Shown piece by piece: positions 47,860 through 60,281 of a stretch of 64,000 nucleotides of DNA. Location of the stretch: positions 382,225,908 to 382,289,907 of the forward strand of contig JASDDO010000018.1 of NCBI GenBank assembly GCA_030015575.1, in the 5' to 3' direction. The stretch is from Agapanthus africanus. Taxonomy: Eukaryota > Streptophyta > Magnoliopsida > Asparagales > Amaryllidaceae. The notes below the pieces were generated by a model. That model was not told the DNA's origin. It made no database searches and was given only the letters and a program-made list of their open reading frames with translations. The stretch's first letter is position 1. Each line of letters begins with the position of its first letter. The translations under genes were made by a program, and so were the position numbers.

Positions 47860-48320
47860 TCGTTGGATCTTAGATCCAAGGCTTTTTGTTAAACAGAATA
47901 TATGTTTCTTGTTTTTAACAAGATTAGGAAAATATTTTTCATGCATAGCATTTAATTCTATCATTTAATTCAAACGGTGATTTTTTAATCACCATTGGAT
48001 TTTTTGATCCAAGAGTTCTCTGTTTAACAGAGCAAATCTTTCTTATTTAGAAAGATTAGAGAAATATTTTCTCATATAAAATTTAATTCTATCTTTTGAT
48101 GATTTTTAAAATCACAATTAGATGTTTGATCCACTAACTCTCTATTTAACAGAGAATATTGTTCTTATTTAATTTGATCGGGGAGATATTTTTTCCCTAA
48201 TAGAATTTAATTCTATCATTAGATCTTTGATCTAACGGCTCTCTATTTAACAGAGAATATTGTTCTTATTTTAGAGAAATAATTTCTCATGTAAATTTTA
48301 ATTCTACCCAAAGAAAAATT
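47860..48320 (+). repeat. Four diverged tandem units with internal palindromes
   Basis: Units of about 90-135 bp share TTGGATnTTnGATCCAA, then CTCTnTTTAACAGAG, then ATTTAATTCTATC. Perfect inverted repeats include TTGGATCT/AGATCCAA (47863-47879) and GGTGATT/AATCACC (47976-47993). Confidence 0.65.
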
Positions 48321-48383
48321 GCTTCAACTTGGGCGATGACGCTCACGTGTTATGCACATGGCATAACCAAAGAATTTAATTTT

Positions 48384-48615
48384 TACTGAAGCAGGTGCCC
48401 ACGTAGTTTGCACACCGGCGCTCACGTGCCTTTCACGTAAGGCGCTGGCCCTAGGATTCAATCCTATCAGAGACAAGTGTCTATGTGCTTTGCACGCCAG
48501 CGCTCACGTGCCTTTCTCTTGAGGCACTGCCCTAGGATTTAATCCTATCCAAGACAAGTGTCCACGTGCTATACACGCCGACGCTCACGTGCCTTTCGCG
48601 TGAGGCACCGCCTCA
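48384..48615 (+). repeat. About 85-bp tandem repeat, three units, CACGTG-rich
   Basis: Three units of the form GTGTCCACGTGCTnTnCACG, GCGCTCACGTGCCTTTC, GGCGCT, CCTAGGATTnAATCCTATC. The last closes with GCGTGAGGCACCGCC. No coding potential is visible. Confidence 0.75.
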
Positions 48616-48673
48616 TTTTATGAAGGAACGGATGGGTGTTTGAGTATACGAGTATGTGTACGTGCAACATGTA

Positions 48674-49300
48674 AATCATCGGTAATGGTGCATGTGTCCT
48701 AACAAAAGAAGTCAAGTAGAGCTAAAGGTATAAACATAATATATATCGTGAATGATCGAAGCGTGAGCGTATGTAGAAATAAGAAATCAAAATACGAGCA
48801 TATACAAAATAATGAAATCGTAATGTGAACAAGTATTAAAATATCCAACTACGTATGAGCCATACAGTTATAGTTTAAAATAGCACGAAACGTTGTTTTT
48901 GGAAATAGGGGACTATGATGTTTTTAAAATAGATACCATTTGAAAATTCGTAGCGCGCCCTTGAAATTATCATTTAAAAGTACGTAACGAATAGTTAGTT
49001 TTGAAAATAGGTATGGCTCTAAACATCTCATATTTTCCACTTTGAAATATTAATAAGACTCCTCGAATCGAAATAAATATTGGCCATAATCGGCAATCGA
49101 TCCTTATCACATCACGTAAGGAATAACCCTCGTACGATATCATCCAATCAATATGGTACGGATCTATAGTCGCATACACCAATCTCATATCATATCATAT
49201 CGTCTCATGTCATATCATATCATCGCATATCATATCATCTCATGTTATATCATACTATACCATGCATACTTATATTGTAAATATCCTTATATGTGTGTGT
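48674..49300 (-). repeat. Truncated LARD LTR fragment, minus strand
   Basis: On the minus strand 48674-48712 reads like the LARD segment GTTAGGACACnnGCACCATT followed by ACCGATGAT, the 5' arm of the conserved hairpin. Sequence further along the plus strand (49080-49160) resembles the LTR part that precedes it. It breaks inside the hairpin. Near 49185-49260 is a CATAT-rich simple repeat. Confidence 0.6.
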
Positions 49301-49323
49301 AACCTAATGGCAAGAAATAGAGA

Positions 49324-50846
49324 TGATCAGTCTAAAATATTGCACATTTGAATGAACATTTTCAATACTATTGTTAAGTACTAAAAGGTGTTTATTGTAA
49401 ATATAGAACATATATGGGTTTATTTGTAAAAATATTATTGTCATATGTTTCTACATTTTAATTAACATAATTAGGGAAACTATATGCATATAATATTTAA
49501 ATGAAATCTTAATAATTAAAATATGCATATCATATCAAATATTTCTAATCAATATTCTTAAGATATTATATCATATAAATGGTTAAGATAATATCTCAAA
49601 AATAACAAATACTACTAATACTTTGATTTGAGATATTGTGAAGATATTAGCTCAGGTCTAGAATCCAAATAAGAGATCCGAGTCAAATAGGGATATCGAA
49701 ATCGAATCTGCCAAAATTTAGAAGCAAATCGAGAGATCTAGCAACGACAAAGACTCAGAGCATTATTTCAGAATTTAGACATCAAAAGGATCTCCACATG
49801 GCAACACAAGAGACCAGAAGAAATCCCAAAACCTGATTCCACCAAGTGGCGGCTAAACCGTGGCCAAAGAGGGGTATTTGCAGCGGTTCCGCGGCTCATT
49901 AGTAGCCGTCGGATGTGAGATTTTGTGACCTAGATTGTAACTGTATATCCTTACTTATGGAATCTAGGGTTTCTGGTTTTAAATATTATATAAGGGACCA
50001 AGAGCTGTACATTCAAAATCATCACCAAAGAGATCAAGAAATCCATATATCCGAGTGATCATCATCTATTTATCTACCTCCAACAAGAGAGAGATACAGA
50101 ATAAACTAGGGTTCTTGTAACCGACATTCTAAGGAAAATTGTAAATGCAATAGTTGATTAATAAAGGTAGTTTTTAGTTTTAATTCTCTTTGCATTTATT
50201 TTCCGCATTTAATTTCTGCACTTAATTTTCTGCATCTTCATTATTCTTTCATTCACCTTCATCCTTTCTTCTAACTTAACCATGAGCGAGTAATTCCTAA
50301 CTTGCTAGGGTTTGTAGGATAGAGTAGAATAATAGATGAGAAGAAATCTTAACTTCTTTTATACATTTTAAAGTTTATCAACTTTAGCAAAACAAATGTT
50401 AACCTCCTTATCGGGCATGCTACCAATTTATATAGTCACAGGCACGATTTGAGATTGGTTTAACACTTGTTTTGTTAATTGCTAGACATGAATAGAGATC
50501 AATGAAAGGACAAGAGTTAGTAGTAGGGAAACCCTAGTTTCTTTCAAGAACCCTAATCTACATTCATCACTATCGCTCTAGTTTTAAACTATTAAAAGAT
50601 AAAAGAGTCATTTTTAATTATTCAACCATTACTACCAAGTCCTATGAACCCTATAAGTCTTTTCTTTATAAATTTTATATCCATTTTAAAATATAACGAT
50701 AAACAATCACCCATCTTTCATCAACCCATCTAAAGTAAGAAAAGAGTTCACGTTTCCCTGCGAACGACCCGTACTCATCGCAATAGCTACTAGCGACACC
50801 ATCTAGATTGCGGTTATTTACAAAACACTTTTTTCATGATCAATTA
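49324..50846 (+). repeat. D1 5' LTR (about 1523 bp)
   Basis: Begins TGATCAGTCTAAAATATT and parallels 52346-53853 along its length. The 3' end reads TTA where D2 has TCA, so the final dinucleotide is mutated. Confidence 0.85.
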
Positions 50847-50848
50847 AA

Positions 50849-50866
50849 TGGCACTGTTACCGGGGA
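50849..50866 (+). other. D1 primer site, mutated
   Basis: TGGCACTGTTACCGGGGA compared with TGGCGCCGTTGCCGGGGA in D2; three substitutions from the tRNA-Asp complement used by Athila elements. Confidence 0.85.
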
Positions 50867-51834
50867 AACGGTCGTAATTTTTTTTTCTTGTTATTCAAGT
50901 TGATTTCTTATTAAAACCAACAAACATAAATAAACGAGAACCAAAACCGCATCTTATGTATTTAACGATTATTGTGCGAGTTTTGTAAGGGAATCTGGAG
51001 TAACTGGAGCAAGGAAATAGAGATTCAGAGACTTGCAACGTGGGCAAGAGGCGCATAGGGGTGCTCAGAAGAAAAATTAGCAGAAGATCCTCCAAGGCGG
51101 CGGCGGAACCGCGACAGTTTGGTGCTATTGGAGGTGGAACCGCAGCTTATTGGTGGAATTGGGCCCCCAAAATTCTCAGGTACTCACCTATTATCTTTCT
51201 CTCTCCTCTAAAACTCCAATAATCTAATTTTACCTGCAGGATTCTTTACAAATATCACCGCTCAAAAATCTTTTTACGTGTTTTGATTTCGGTTTGTTTT
51301 TGGATATCTAAAATAGACTTTCAAGGGCAATAAACCCAAATTCAGATTAGGTGGGGATTTCATCACCCTTCCTAGGCCCCACAAATTACAAACATGCATA
51401 CTATCACCCTACATTAATTAAAAAATATCTAGACCTAGCCCTTTAGCACATTCACGCTCAATTAGGACAGAAGAGGGTCGTGGGTAATCTATTGCTTATC
51501 CGCATTTTTCCTGTGGTGTCTAAGGCAAGTGTGACTAAGGAAAGTGGTTACTTAATTAGGCCCGCTATTTCATTGATTCGTATAGCGGATACCTCCCACT
51601 TACCTGGCCACAAGATTGATAAGGGGTAGTAGAGAATTGATCATGCGACTTGTCCTTTGGAAGTCTATGAGTGATCTAGTGACTTGACCTAGGAGACCTT
51701 AGCTCTAGAGATTAATTGTGCATTTTGTGATTTGTTGAGTCAAGTCTCAAGTCCGACTATTTTTTCAAAATAAACCCTCTAAAAATCGTTCTCACATATC
51801 ACATGCTGCAACGTGCACTAAACCCGCTTAGTGC

Positions 51835-52345
51835 ATGATCGGATGGACACGGGATTCTAGTGCCCATCTTGTCCGTGGTTTTTTCTATCGACTCCGAAGT
51901 CGGTACTTCTTCATCTTCTATTTCTTCTCCACCCACCACATCTCCTGAAATGGACGGATCTCCATCAGGATTTAACGATACCACCCTGCCACCACCCCTA
52001 GGTGCACGAAATCCACCATGCATCTCTCTATAAGAAAGATACTACCTCGTACGTGGGCCCCTTCCTACCTGTCTGTCTCGTCCACCAGCCAATGAGGATA
52101 ATTTCGAAATTAAACCCCACTTCATCAACTTGTTGGCCAAATTTCACGAGCTTGAATCCGAAGACGCATATGTTTTTATAACCAAATTTGAAAACGTATA
52201 TCCAATGATGAGCACAACCCAACTTTTAGGAGATGCTATGCGATTATGTCTTCTACCTTTTACCTTGTGCGATCTAGCAGAAAAATGTCTTTATAGCACT
52301 ACCGCACATTCTATCGCTAAATGGGATGAATTCATTATAGCATTC
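51835..52345 (+). pseudogene. gag: D1 Gag fragment, Athila type
   Basis: Starts at ATG matching the D2 start (ATGATCGG). It contains a frame break near 52030, then KPHFINLLAKFHELESEDAY and the following helix-rich stretch, corresponding to the N-terminal part of plant Ty3/gypsy Gag. It is cut off at 52345 by the D2 LTR. Non-functional. Confidence 0.75.
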
Positions 52346-53853
52346 TGATTAGTCTAAAATATTGCATATTTGAATGATTATTTTCCCCACTATTGTTAAG
52401 TTCTAAAATATGTTTATTGTAATTATAGAACATATGAGGGTTTATGTGTAAAAAGTTTATTATCATATGTTTCTACATTATAATTAACATAATGAGGGAA
52501 AATACATGCATATAATATTTATATGAAATATTGTAATTAAAATATGCATATCATATCAAATATTTCTAATCAATATTCTTAACATATAATATCATATAAA
52601 ATGGTTAGGATGATATCTCAAAAATACCAAATGCAACTAATATTTTGATTTGAGATATTGTGCAGATTAGCTCAGGTCTGGAATCCAGGAGATCCAGGAT
52701 AAATCAAGATTTCGGAATCAAATCTGCCAGAGTATTGAAGCAAATTGTAAGATCTAACAATGGCAGAGAATCGGTTCATTATTATCAAAATATAGACATA
52801 TAGAGGATCTCCAAAGATCAAAACAAGATAGCACAAAAAATTCCAGAACCTGATTCTCTAAGAGTGCGGCGGTTGGGCGGCCAATATAGGCTATTTGCGG
52901 CGAATCCGCGGCATATTTGGAGCAGTTGGATGAGAGATTTCTGGAATTGGGTCGTATCAGCATATAATCACAGATGGTATCTAGGGTTTCTAGTTTCTGT
53001 GACTATATATAGGACCGAGAGCTTCACATCTAAAATCATCACCGAAGAGATCAAGAGGTCCAAAGCGATCCGCGCATCCGAGTGATCATCAACTAGCCAT
53101 CTACTTCCAATAAGATAGAGATTTAGAACAACTAGAGTTCTTGTACTCTACTTTCACAAGCTGTATGCAATAGTTGATTAATAAAGATAGTGTTTTTATT
53201 ATTCTTTTTGTAATTAATTTCCGCACTTACTTTCTGCATCTTAATCATGTTTTCATTCTTCAATCTTTCTTCTAAATCTCAAACCATGAGTGAGTAATTC
53301 CTAACTTGCAAGGGTTCGTAGGATAGGGTAGATCAATGGATGATAAAATCTTTTAACATCTTTTATACAGTTTAAAGTCTATAAACTTTTGCAAAATAAA
53401 TGTTAACATCCTTATCGGACGCGCTACCAATTTATTGCTAGTCACGACCACGATTTGAGATTGGTTTAACACTTATTTTGTTAAGGGCTAGACATGAATA
53501 GAGATCAATACAAGGACAAGGGTTAAGAGTGGGGAAACCCTAGTTTCTTCCAAAGAACCCTAATCTATATTCATCACTATCGATCTAGTTTTAAACTATT
53601 AAAAGATAAAATGAGTCATTTTTAATTATTCATCCATTACTACTAAGTCCTATGAACCCTACAAACCTTTTCTTTATAAATTCTACATCCGTATAAAACT
53701 AGATCTATAACCAATCACCCTTCTTTCAATCAACTCATCCAAAGCAAGAAAAAGGTTCACGTTTCCATGCGGACGACCCGTACTCATCGCGGCTAGCTAC
53801 TAGCGACACCGTCTTGATTGCGGTTACATAAAACACATTTTCACAATCAATCA
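52346..53853 (+). repeat. D2 5' LTR (1508 bp)
   Basis: TGATTAGTCTAAAATATT at the start and AATCA at the end, two bases before the primer site. It is clearly diverged from the D1 LTR, so they are separate copies rather than the two LTRs of one young element. Confidence 0.85.
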
Positions 53854-53855
53854 AA

Positions 53856-53873
53856 TGGCGCCGTTGCCGGGGA
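53856..53873 (+). other. D2 primer site, tRNA-Asp complement
   Basis: TGGCGCCGTTGCCGGGGA is the classical Athila primer-binding sequence, 2 bp after the LTR end. Confidence 0.92.
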
Positions 53874-54836
53874 AACGGCTGTAATTCTTTTCTTGCTATT
53901 CGGGTTGAATTCTTATTAAATCCATAACATAAAATATACAAAACCGCATCTTGTGTATCTAACGATTATTATGCGAGTTTTGCAAGGAAATCTGGATTAA
54001 CTGGAGTGAGGAAATAAAGATTCAGAGACTTTCAATGTATTCCAGAGGATCGTAAAAGGGCACTGAAGAAAAATTAGCAATAGATCCCACCCCCTTGCGG
54101 TGGAACCGCAGCGAAAGTGAAGGTTTTGCGGCGGAACCGCGGCGTAGTGGTGGAATTGAAGCACCAAAATCCTCTGGTAATTTTCTAATATCTTTTTCTC
54201 TCCTATAAGATCCAATATTCTGATTTTTCTTGCAGGATTCTTTGCAAATATCGCCGCTCAAAAATCTTTTTGCGTGTTTTGGTATCAATTTGTTTTTGCA
54301 TATCTTAACCGGACATTAAGGGGCAATAACCCAAATCCAGATTAGGTGGGGATTTCATCACCCTTCCTATACCCCACAAATCACAAAACGAGCATACTTT
54401 CACCCTACATTAATTAAAAAATATCTAGACTAAGTCTCTAAGGACCGTCATGCTCAATTAGGACAGAGAAGGGTCGTGGGTAATCTATCGCTTATCCGCA
54501 TTTCTCTTATGGTTTCTAGGCAAGTGTGACTAAGGAAAGTGGTTATTTAATTAGGCCCGCTATTTTCGGTGATTCGTATAGTGGATACCTCCCACTTACC
54601 TGGCACTTACCTGGACACAAGAGCGAGAAAGAGGTGGTAGAGGATTGATCCTGTGACTTGTCCTTTGGAAGTCTAGGAGCGCTCTAGTGACTTGACCTAG
54701 GTGACCCTAGTTCTAGGTATTGATTGTGCATTTTGTGATTTATTGATTCAAGCCTCACGTCCGATACTTTTTCAAAACAAACCTTCTTAAAATCGTTCTC
54801 ACACATGCTGCCATGTGCACTAAACCCGCTTAGTGC

Positions 54837-55890
54837 ATGATCGGCTGGACACGGGATTCTAGTGCCCATCTTGTCCGCGTCTTTGCTATCGACTCCGAAG
54901 TCGGTACTTCTTCATTTTCTATTTCCTCTCTACCCACCACATCTCTCGAAATGGATGGATCTCCATCAGGATTTCACGATACCATCTTGCCACTACCCGT
55001 AGGTGCACAAAATCCACCGCGTATCTCTCTTCAAGAAATATGTTACCCCGTACGTGGGCCCCTTCCTACTTGTTTTTCTCTTCCACTGGCCAATGGGGAT
55101 AATTTCAAAATTAAACCCCACTTCATCAACTTATTGCCCAAATTTCACGAGCTTGAATCCGAAGACGCATACGGTTTTATAACCAAATTCGAAAAGGTAT
55201 GTGCAATGATGAGCACAGCCCAATTTTCAGGGGATGCTATGCGATTACATCTTCTTCCTTCCTTTTACCTTGTGCGACCTAGCAAAAAAATGCCTTTATA
55301 GCACTGCCGCACATTCTATCGCCAAATAGGATGAATTCGTTATAGCATCCTTAAAAAATTTTATCCTCGTCACAAAACCGCCCATGTTCGAAGCGAGATT
55401 AACCAGTTTATCCAACTTCCCAACGAACCATTTTGGAAATGCTTTGAACGGTTTAAAGATCTTCTTATTCAATGCCCTCATCACGGAATCGATAGATGGC
55501 AACTTTTCCGAATTATATATCAGGGTATTAATCCAGCGACAAAACAGATGCTAGAAACCATTTGTCAATATCATTTCATGTCTAAAGAAGATGGTGAAGC
55601 TTGGCAATTCCTGGAAGATCTCGCCGAACAAACGTTGCAATAGGAGAGCGTTAGACCAACTTCATCATCATCTAGGGCAGGTATTCATCAACTCGATGTT
55701 TCCATCATAGTAAAAGCCGAAATGGCAGTGATACAAAAGAAACTCAAAGCTATAGAAAATAAATTTTCGTCAGCCTCCCTAAACCAAGTCACGCTCCCTA
55801 AAACCGTGTGCGGTTGATGTTCTGACCCATCATATTTAATGGAAGAATGTCCTTTAAATCCTTCGTTTCAAGTCAAGAACAAACCAATGA
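54837..55890 (+). pseudogene. gag: D2 Gag, Athila type, broken
   Basis: The first 154 codons (54837-55301) include KPHFINLLPKFHELESEDAY and a Gag-like helical stretch. Beyond a frame change and a stop, the core continues as FIQLPNEPFWKCFERFKDLL, CPHHGIDRW and a helix ending DLAEQTLQ near 55640, then stop. A degenerate CX2C-type knuckle lies near 55810-55860. The order matches Ty3/gypsy Athila Gag. Indels and stops make it non-functional. Confidence 0.8.
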
Positions 55891-55894
55891 TGCT

Positions 55895-57239
55895 TGTTGG
55901 GGTCGAAAATTGCACTCCGGTTGACCAAGTCAAAGTCAAGGTCAACCCCAAGCCAAGTAGGCCCAAGCCCAGATCAAGTAGGCCCATACCCAAGTCGAGT
56001 CCGAACATGAAGCGGCCAGCTTTCCTCCATGCCAAAATAAAAAATCATGTAATAAATAATTTTGATGTAATTTTTTATGCATGAATGTAAGCAAAATGGG
56101 CATAAAACCAAATTTTTGTAAGCCCATGGCTTATGTGCAAAAAGAAATAGCACATGAGGCATGGGATGGGCAAAATGCCATTTTATAAAGCCCAAAGGGC
56201 TATATGTAAATGTGTAAGCCTATATAAGCAACATGATGATGAATAAAGGATACACTTTTCATTCTCTCCAAAAACTAGGGTTCATGTGCCTCCTTCTCCT
56301 TCCAAAAGGTTCTAAAACCTTCTTCCCTTCTTTTGAATTAAATCAAGAGTTTTACTCTTCCTTTTCCAAAACTAAATAGTTTTTCACCACAAAACCCACA
56401 AAGGGGAGCCCAGATCTTCCATTAGATCTCAAAAAATTAAATCTCATATCTCTAGTTCTTCATGATTCGGCCAACAGAAGAAGAAGAAGGAGACCCATCT
56501 CCGAAAATCCCACTTTGGAGGAGACCAGGGCTCAAGGGAGAAGGCATGCCGGGCACGTGGGGCGCTAGCGCCCGAAGCACTAGCTCGAGCGCCCGCGTGC
56601 CAGGCACGTGGGGCAAAAGCGCTAGCGCTAGTGCCCGAGCGCCCGCGTGCCGGGCATGTAGGGCGCTAGCGCCAGCGCCCGAGCGCCTGCATGCCAGGCA
56701 TGTGGGGGCGCTAGCGTCCAGAGCACTAGCGTCAGCGCCTAAGTGCTCGCGTGCCGCTTACGTGACGCGCTGGTGCCTTCTCCCCGCATCCTATGGATGC
56801 CCCTTCCTTATATATGTATGTATGTATGTATACATATATGCGCGCACAAACATACTCCACCACACTGTTCCCGTTAGGAAAATTTTTCTAACGGGGCGCT
56901 ACCGTGCACCTCGCAAGGGGGCTGCTAGCCCCCTGACCCCCAGCCCGCTATCCGGGTAGCGGGACCCCCGTAAACTCTGCGAGGCCCCTGATATATCCAA
57001 AACCTCTTCAAAACACAACACTGCACATTGAGTTCGCATGACCTGTTTGACCCGTCAATCGGAGGTTCTCTCGCTCCAAAAGCGAGGGGTAATTAACAGC
57101 AGCTTAGTCTGCGGCTGCCGGAGATTCGGATCCCCACAATCAATAAACCCCAGCCTACCCTAGGCAGGGGGAATCTGTAGTACGTATGACAAGCACGCGC
57201 GTATTCCCATCTCAATGGGGTGACGAAAAAGACCCTACA
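55895..57239 (+). repeat. Element B 5' LTR (1345 bp)
   Basis: TGTTGGGG to CCCTACA, inserted in D2 gag. TATATAA at 56221-56227, part of the palindrome chain near 56305-56470, and GC-rich CACGTGGGGCGCTAGCG repeats at about 56540-56770. Confidence 0.9.
56540..56775 (+). repeat. GC-rich minisatellite in LTR B
   Basis: About five units beginning TGCCGGGCACGTGGGGCGCT, with GCTAGC-rich interiors of variable length. It is the counterpart of 8535-8889 and 62000-62230 but with a different core. Confidence 0.75.
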
Positions 57240-57244
57240 GATTC

Positions 57245-57262
57245 TGGCACGCCCGGTGGGAC
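57245..57262 (+). other. Primer-binding site of element B
   Basis: Identical to the element A site, 5 bp after the LTR end. Confidence 0.85.
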
Positions 57263-57396
57263 CAATCTCTCCTCCCATATTTCGGGTTAAATATCCATGC
57301 GAACTCAATCAATATACATATCGACTGCCTGTACTGAAATCATGCTTCTTTGTGCAGGTTAATAATTTTCAAATTGCAATCTCCGGATGCAACAAA

Positions 57397-59160
57397 ATGT
57401 CTCTAAGGATCAGCTCAGCTCTCGACACAGCTCCCATCTCCTACACGATGAAGATGGACGCGAGGACGGTCCTCCCGGCCAGTCTCGGGCGACAATGGGA
57501 AGAGCCGCCGCTACCATTTGTCCCTATTCTGTTCGTGCCAGCTAACGCCATTCCGGATCCTCAAGCTCCGGTAACAGACAAACCGGCCTCGAAAGGAAAG
57601 AAGCCAAATGTGGTGATCTCGAAGGCACCACTACCAAAACGCAAATCGATGTCTGAACGACTTTCCTTGGACCCAGCTAGGGGAAAGGCCATCAACACCA
57701 ACAAAGCAATAAGGTGTCTCTAGCAAGCTCCAGTAGTACCCTCGACAACTGCTCGATCGGGTATCTTCTTTAAGCTCCCTATCAATCGACTCACGGTGGC
57801 TTCCCAGAAAACGGATGCCCGCCAAGCCCTAAAAATCGAAAAGCTAAGGCAGAAAAGGCTCAGATACAGATCCAACAAAAGGGCTAGGGCTCACGCTAGG
57901 CTGAGCTTCATGAGGCTCCAAGAATGGAGTTACCCTGCCAAAGATAAAGAGACGGCTGGATATGTGGTCCACACTGTCTATATGGTCGGACATGAAGAAA
58001 CGAACCCTCCTATACTTCACAGCCATAGTGATGATATAGTGGACGCTACCCAACGTCGACTCGGTCTAAATGATGAAGAGCCCGCTCAGGCCGATAAGCC
58101 AAAAGAGTCTGGGGTTCCTGCGGAATAGAGCTCAGGCAATAAGGATGACCCGGTTGTCATAACCGGAACTACAGAACAAGCATTATTCCGATAGCTTTAG
58201 AGGCAGCTTCAGGACAGGGATGAGAAGTTAGATATGGTACAGTCTAAGGTCGACGAATTGGCAAACGTCGCGGCAGATCTCGCGACCCAAATCGCCCAAT
58301 TGCAATTACGGCAGAATCAAATGTTGGTTCATGAACCAGGGATTGATACCCGGAGGCAGCCAACTGATACCCGTTCAGCCTAAGAGCGGAGAGCCTTCGC
58401 GAAAAACGGCCGCGATCAGCCTCCAGTCCCTCCAATACATACACTGAAAGGGAATCGCCTCTGAAAGAGAAACTGGATAAGGTCTATTCCTTCAGAAGGG
58501 AAAAAGTCCACAAGATATTCAAGGACACCCTAAGAAACGGTCTACAAGTGCCAGAATCAAAGAGACCGCAAGAAGCGAATATGATCGACGACCCAAAATA
58601 TTGCCCCTATCACAGAGTGATAAGTCATGCCATTGAGGACCGGTTCGTCTTTAAAGATTGGGTCGAAAAGCAATACAAGATGGGAGAGATAGAACTGTCT
58701 AAAGGCGTGTTAGCAAACAGCCAAACTACGACCGCCGATTTCATACAAATGGAGACCGGGGCCCTTCGGGAACCTGATTCTCTCGGACATGTGCCATTAT
58801 CTGAAAAGGGCAAACCAAAGACTGATCGACCTCAAGGACCAGCATCAGTAAAGGCACCTACTCCAATGGAGAGAAAGAAGAAGGTATACTCCTTCAGGAG
58901 GGATGAAGTCCGCAAAATATTCGCGGACGCCTTGAACAACGGTCTGCAACTGCCTGTTCCAAAGAGGCCACATAAAATGAACATGACCGGCAATCTCATA
59001 TACTGCCCACAACGGTCTGCAACTGCCTGTTCCAAAGAGGCCACATGAAATGAACATGACCGGCAATCTCATATACTGCCCATTTCATAGAATGGTGAGT
59101 CATACCATCGAAGACTGCTATATTTTCAAAGATTGAGTGGAGAACCAATGCAAACTTGGG
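57397..59160 (+). pseudogene. gag: Element B Gag, broken and internally deleted
   Basis: ATG at 57397 matches the starts in A and C. An upstream in-frame extension into the LTR and primer site is rejected. The N-terminal block and basic region (57796-57910) are recognisable, with a stop at 57721-57723. The whole Gag core seen in A at residues 393-535 is missing: the frame passes from the coiled coil (about 58200-58300) almost directly to the C-terminal part at about 58446. The YCPYHRV knuckle follows near 58590, with a second, decayed copy at about 58995-59140. A 73-bp duplication shifts the frame. Confidence 0.85.
58937..59082 (+). repeat. 73-bp tandem duplication in gag B
   Basis: 58937-59009 and 59010-59082 are nearly identical. 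As 73 is not divisible by 3, it destroys the second zinc-knuckle reading frame. Confidence 0.9.
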
Positions 59161-59264
59161 AAAGCCCCATAGTCGTCAGATGTACCGACAAGCCACAGAG
59201 CTACGGTCATCAACATAACTCCGCCAAGATCAAAGTTCAAGGAGCTAGGATAAGCAAGCTGACC

Positions 59265-59440
59265 ACCACGTCGTTAAACTGGGAACGATAGACCTCTAAG
59301 TCTTTAAACTGGGAACCGCTGACCACCATGTCATTAAACTGGGAATAATAAACATCTAAGTCTTTAAACTGGGGACCACTGACCACTATGTCATTAAATT
59401 GGGAATAATCGACCTCTAAGTCGTTAAACTGGGAATGTAA
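59265..59440 (+). repeat. 30-bp TTAAACTGGGAA repeats, short array
   Basis: About six units after gag B, the same family as the longer array at 60282-60824 and the two units after gag A. Confidence 0.8.
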
Positions 59441-59955
59441 AAATGTGTAAATAAAAAAATAGAAGCCGAAATGATGGGGCAACTCGCGATAAAAATCAAC
59501 GAGTAAAAATAAAGATGAAAATAAATCCGAAATGATGGGGCAACCGTGAATAAATAGCCGAAATGATAGGGCAATCGCGACCTTCGCGATAAGAAAAGCT
59601 GAAATGATGGAGCAATCGCGGTTAAAAAAAAGAAAAAAAGAAAAAAATTCAACGGCGAATGATGAGTCGCTCCTGGTACCATACTCCAGTGCAGCGATGC
59701 AGACGCCAACCAAAATTCAAATTCCCAACGGCGAATGATGAGTCGCTCCTGGTACCATATTCCAATGCAACGATGCAGACGCCAACCAAAATCCAATTTC
59801 CCAAAATTCTCCCAGCCCTACGGTTGGTCCATAAGTTGACTACCGTATACAATCCACAGGCTCAAATAATTCTCATCATGCCCATGCCCTACCGCAATCA
59901 CCCATCCAGCAGCCGGTCTCCGTCCTTGGAATTATACTCCATTTAGGAAGACCCA

Positions 59956-60120
59956 CTCATGTGTCCTCACGATACATGAGGAGAACAAACTTTCGTGGGA
60001 TCCTTACGACTCACAAAGGAAAAACACACTTGGGAGTCCTCACGACTTCTAAGGAGAAAATACACCAACGGGATCCTTACGACCCATAGGGAGAAAATCC
60101 TTTTATGGGGCCCTTACGGC
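59956..60120 (+). repeat. CTYAC-loop hairpin array, element B, first
   Basis: Units include 59956-59980 (CTCATGT/ACATGAG), about 59992-60017, 60030-60054 (a 10-bp stem using two wobble pairs), a decayed unit near 60067, and about 60092-60120. Linkers are GGAGAAAA-like. Confidence 0.8.
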
Positions 60121-60281
60121 CCATGAAATTGAAAAGTCTTAAGTGATAGGGACCTAAACTTATCTCCTAAGCCATCGCTCCCCAAAAGGGAAAGGCAAAT
60201 GATGAATTGCTCTTGGCACCTGTGCTTCAGTGTTAGCAACGCTGATGCCGACCCCTACCCCAAAATTCCAAGCTTCCGATC

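Larger units (their letters stand above)
49324..52345 (+). mobile_element. Athila-type element D1, left half
   Basis: LTR 49324-50846, primer site 50849-50866, leader, and a partial gag ending at 52345 where the LTR of D2 begins in the middle of the ORF. The rest of D1 must lie outside the window. Athila assignment rests on the tRNA-Asp primer site and the Gag wording. Confidence 0.85.
52346..55894 (+). mobile_element. Athila-type element D2, left half
   Basis: LTR 52346-53853, primer site 53856-53873, leader 53874-54836, broken gag 54837 to about 55890. The LTR of Tat element B starts at 55895. D2 is inserted in the gag of D1, same orientation. Confidence 0.85.

Noticed and set aside
57220..57396. 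In-frame extension of gag B upstream of ATG 57397
   Set aside because: It would cover the LTR end and primer-binding site; the ATG at 57397 is conserved in A and C.
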